DNA of 6,815 nucleotides from Faecalibacterium sp. Lineage in GTDB: Bacteria > Bacillota > Clostridia > Oscillospirales > Ruminococcaceae. The notes beneath the pieces are model-generated. The model worked only from the letters and a program-made list of their open reading frames with translations. It was not told the origin of the DNA and searched no databases. The stretch spans positions 1 through 6,815 of the forward strand of contig JAFULE010000026.1 of assembly GCA_017483235.1 (NCBI GenBank), written 5' to 3'. Of the stretch, positions 6,130 to 6,815 are shown piece by piece. A program made the position numbers and the translations under genes. Within the stretch, counting starts at the first letter, position 1. Every line of letters begins with the position of its first letter.

Positions 6130-6162
6130 AAAATCCCGCTCTGAAGTTCAGAGCGGGATTTT
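6130..6162 (-). terminator. Perfect 16-bp hairpin between the Pro/Thr-tail gene and gpsA, terminator-like
   Basis: The arms 6130-6145 and 6147-6162 are exact reverse complements around one central base. In RNA this makes a GC-rich stem (CCCGCTCTGA core) with a short loop, flanked by A and T runs on both sides. On the minus strand it ends in five T, and on the plus strand in four T. It most simply terminates the upstream gene, whose stop is 51 bases before it. Only nine bases separate it from the gpsA Shine-Dalgarno, so it could also act as an attenuator in a gpsA leader. Confidence 0.8.
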
Positions 6163-6213
6163 GATGTAACAGATATTTATTGCGCCAATCGCGTTACCGA
6201 CAGACGTGACCTT

Positions 6214-6815
6214 TTATTCTCCACCTGCGCCTTCACCTGTAGGCTGAGACCCCGGATTCGATTCAGCAATAGTCTCCGGGGTGGGAGTCGGAGTCGGCGG
6301 AGGAGTCGGCGTTACTTCAGGGGTCGGAGTAGGAGTTGGCGGAGGAGGCGTGGGCGTTACTTCCGGCGTCGGGGTAGGAGTCGGCGGAGGAGGTGTGGGC
6401 GTTACTTCCGGCGTCGGGGTAGGAGTCGGCGTTGCCGGTGCCGGTGCCGGCGTCGGAGTCGGCGTTGCCGGTGCCGGCGTCGGAGTGGGAGTCGGCGTTG
6501 CCGAGGGGGTGGGAGTCGGGGTTGCCGACGGAGTAGGAGTGGGGGTCGGCGACGGAGCCGGGGTCGGCGCCGTCAGCACCACCTCGTTGGACTTAATCTC
6601 CACCCCATTGAAGTTCAGCGTTGCATATACCGAGTAAGAATGACCTGCCACCACGGTAAAGCTGTACGAAGCACCAGTGGTCGTCTGCTTTTTGTATCCG
6701 CCGTTATTATCGTTAAGGTACCAGGTAACCTTAGCCAAATCGCCGTACTTGCTGTTCTTTAGTTTGGCGGTCAACTTGTATTCCTTACCAACCGTTGCGC
6801 TGGCATCGCCGGTCA
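6214..6815 (-). CDS. Partial extracellular-type protein: Ig-like segment plus Pro/Thr-rich repeat tail, 5' end off window
   Basis: 199 C-terminal residues are visible and the reading frame is open to the window edge, so the true start is off window. Residues 1-82 are beta-rich and resemble bacterial Ig-like/adhesion modules (VTWYLNDNNGGYKKQTTTGASYSFTVVAG..., ending SNEVVLTAP). Residues 83 to about 180 are almost only Pro, Thr, Ala, Ser, Val and Glu, in PTPTP-type repeats. The last residues are ETIAESNPGSQPTGEGAGGE. Pro/Thr tails are usual spacers in secreted or wall-associated proteins of Gram-positive bacteria, often glycosylated. There is no LPxTG motif, hydrophobic anchor or basic tail at the C-terminus, so if it is surface-bound the anchor must be N-terminal or in the missing part. 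Function is unknown. Confidence 0.75.
   Translation of the reverse strand, partial: TGDASATVGKEYKLTAKLKNSKYGDLAKVTWYLNDNNGGYKKQTTTGASYSFTVVAGHSYSVYATLNFNGVEIKSNEVVLTAPTPAPSPTPTPTPSATPTPTPSATPTPTPTPAPATPTPTPAPAPATPTPTPTPEVTPTPPPPTPTPTPEVTPTPPPPTPTPTPEVTPTPPPTPTPTPETIAESNPGSQPTGEGAGGE
6280..6411 (-). repeat. Three tandem 45-bp (15-residue) repeats coding for PEVTPTPPPPTPTPT
   Basis: Units lie at 6411-6367, 6366-6322 and 6321-6280; the third is one codon shorter, having lost a proline. The GTTACTTC landmark recurs at 6311, 6356 and 6401, exactly 45 bp apart. The first two units differ at only a few third positions. The repeats keep frame, so copy-number changes would lengthen or shorten the tail without destroying the protein. 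Confidence 0.85.
6425..6530 (-). repeat. Shorter degenerate Pro/Thr/Ala repeats (33- and 24-bp spacing)
   Basis: The GTTGCC landmark recurs at 6431, 6464, 6497 and 6521, giving spacings of 33, 33 and 24 bp (11, 11 and 8 residues). They encode ATPTPTPAPAP- and ATPTPTPS-like units upstream of the 45-bp array in the same tail. The change in unit length shows separate expansion events. Confidence 0.75.

Noticed and set aside
6214..6260. QPTGEG near the C-terminus as a sortase signal
   Set aside because: No Leu-Pro-x-Thr-Gly, no hydrophobic segment and no basic tail follow; the stop comes a few residues later.
6280..6550. Repeat array as a CRISPR
   Set aside because: Units are contiguous, in frame, degenerate and encode PTP peptides. 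There are no unique spacers and no cas genes.
6281..6637. Plus-strand frame coding a Gly/Val repeat protein
   Set aside because: It is the antisense of the Pro/Thr repeat tail. The low complexity keeps several frames open, and there is no Shine-Dalgarno or promoter.

Overview
All seven protein-coding genes I can support lie on the minus strand, so the window reads right to left in transcription order. Base composition is close to balanced. The Shine-Dalgarno sites are strong (GGAGG or AGGAGG) in front of four genes and weaker (GTGAG-type or none) in front of three. Promoters are of the consensus -35/-10 housekeeping type. The gene content (reverse rubrerythrin, Gx-family membrane protein, ABC-F ATPase, YjjG-type phosphatase) suggests an anaerobic Gram-positive bacterium of the Clostridia, plausibly an Oscillospiraceae/Ruminococcaceae-like gut organism. 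The taxonomy is inference from gene types and signals, not from any search.

Layout in transcription order: (1) 6815-6214 is the 3' end of a gene for an apparently extracellular protein: an Ig-like beta-rich segment followed by a long Pro/Thr repeat tail with no visible cell-wall or membrane anchor. A perfect 16-bp hairpin (6130-6162) follows it. (2) gpsA-like NAD(P)-dependent glycerol-3-phosphate dehydrogenase (6108-5146), followed after 57 bp by a small acidic, cysteine-cluster protein of unknown function (5087-4776). A strong intrinsic terminator (4726-4776) closes this unit. (3) A consensus promoter (4696-4724) abuts that terminator and starts a four-gene operon: YjjG-like HAD nucleotidase (4665-3919), S33-type alpha/beta hydrolase (3953-3012, overlapping the previous gene by 35 bp), ABC-F translation-factor-type ATPase (2993-1107) and a Gx/HepS-I-like membrane protein (1094-570). 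(4) A separate consensus promoter (517-545), with a 7-1-7 palindrome resembling a PerR/Fur-family operator just upstream, drives a reverse rubrerythrin (450-1, cut by the window edge).

Functionally this is mostly housekeeping and stress maintenance: phospholipid precursor supply (gpsA), nucleotide clean-up (HAD), lipid or ester hydrolysis (hydrolase), ribosome rescue or translation modulation (ABC-F), and peroxide/oxygen defence (reverse rubrerythrin). I see no mobile element, CRISPR array, tRNA/rRNA, phage gene or defence island. The least explained items are the small Cys-cluster protein behind gpsA, the anchorless Pro/Thr tail protein, and the palindrome upstream of the rubrerythrin promoter. 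No gene-free stretch exceeds 300 bases.
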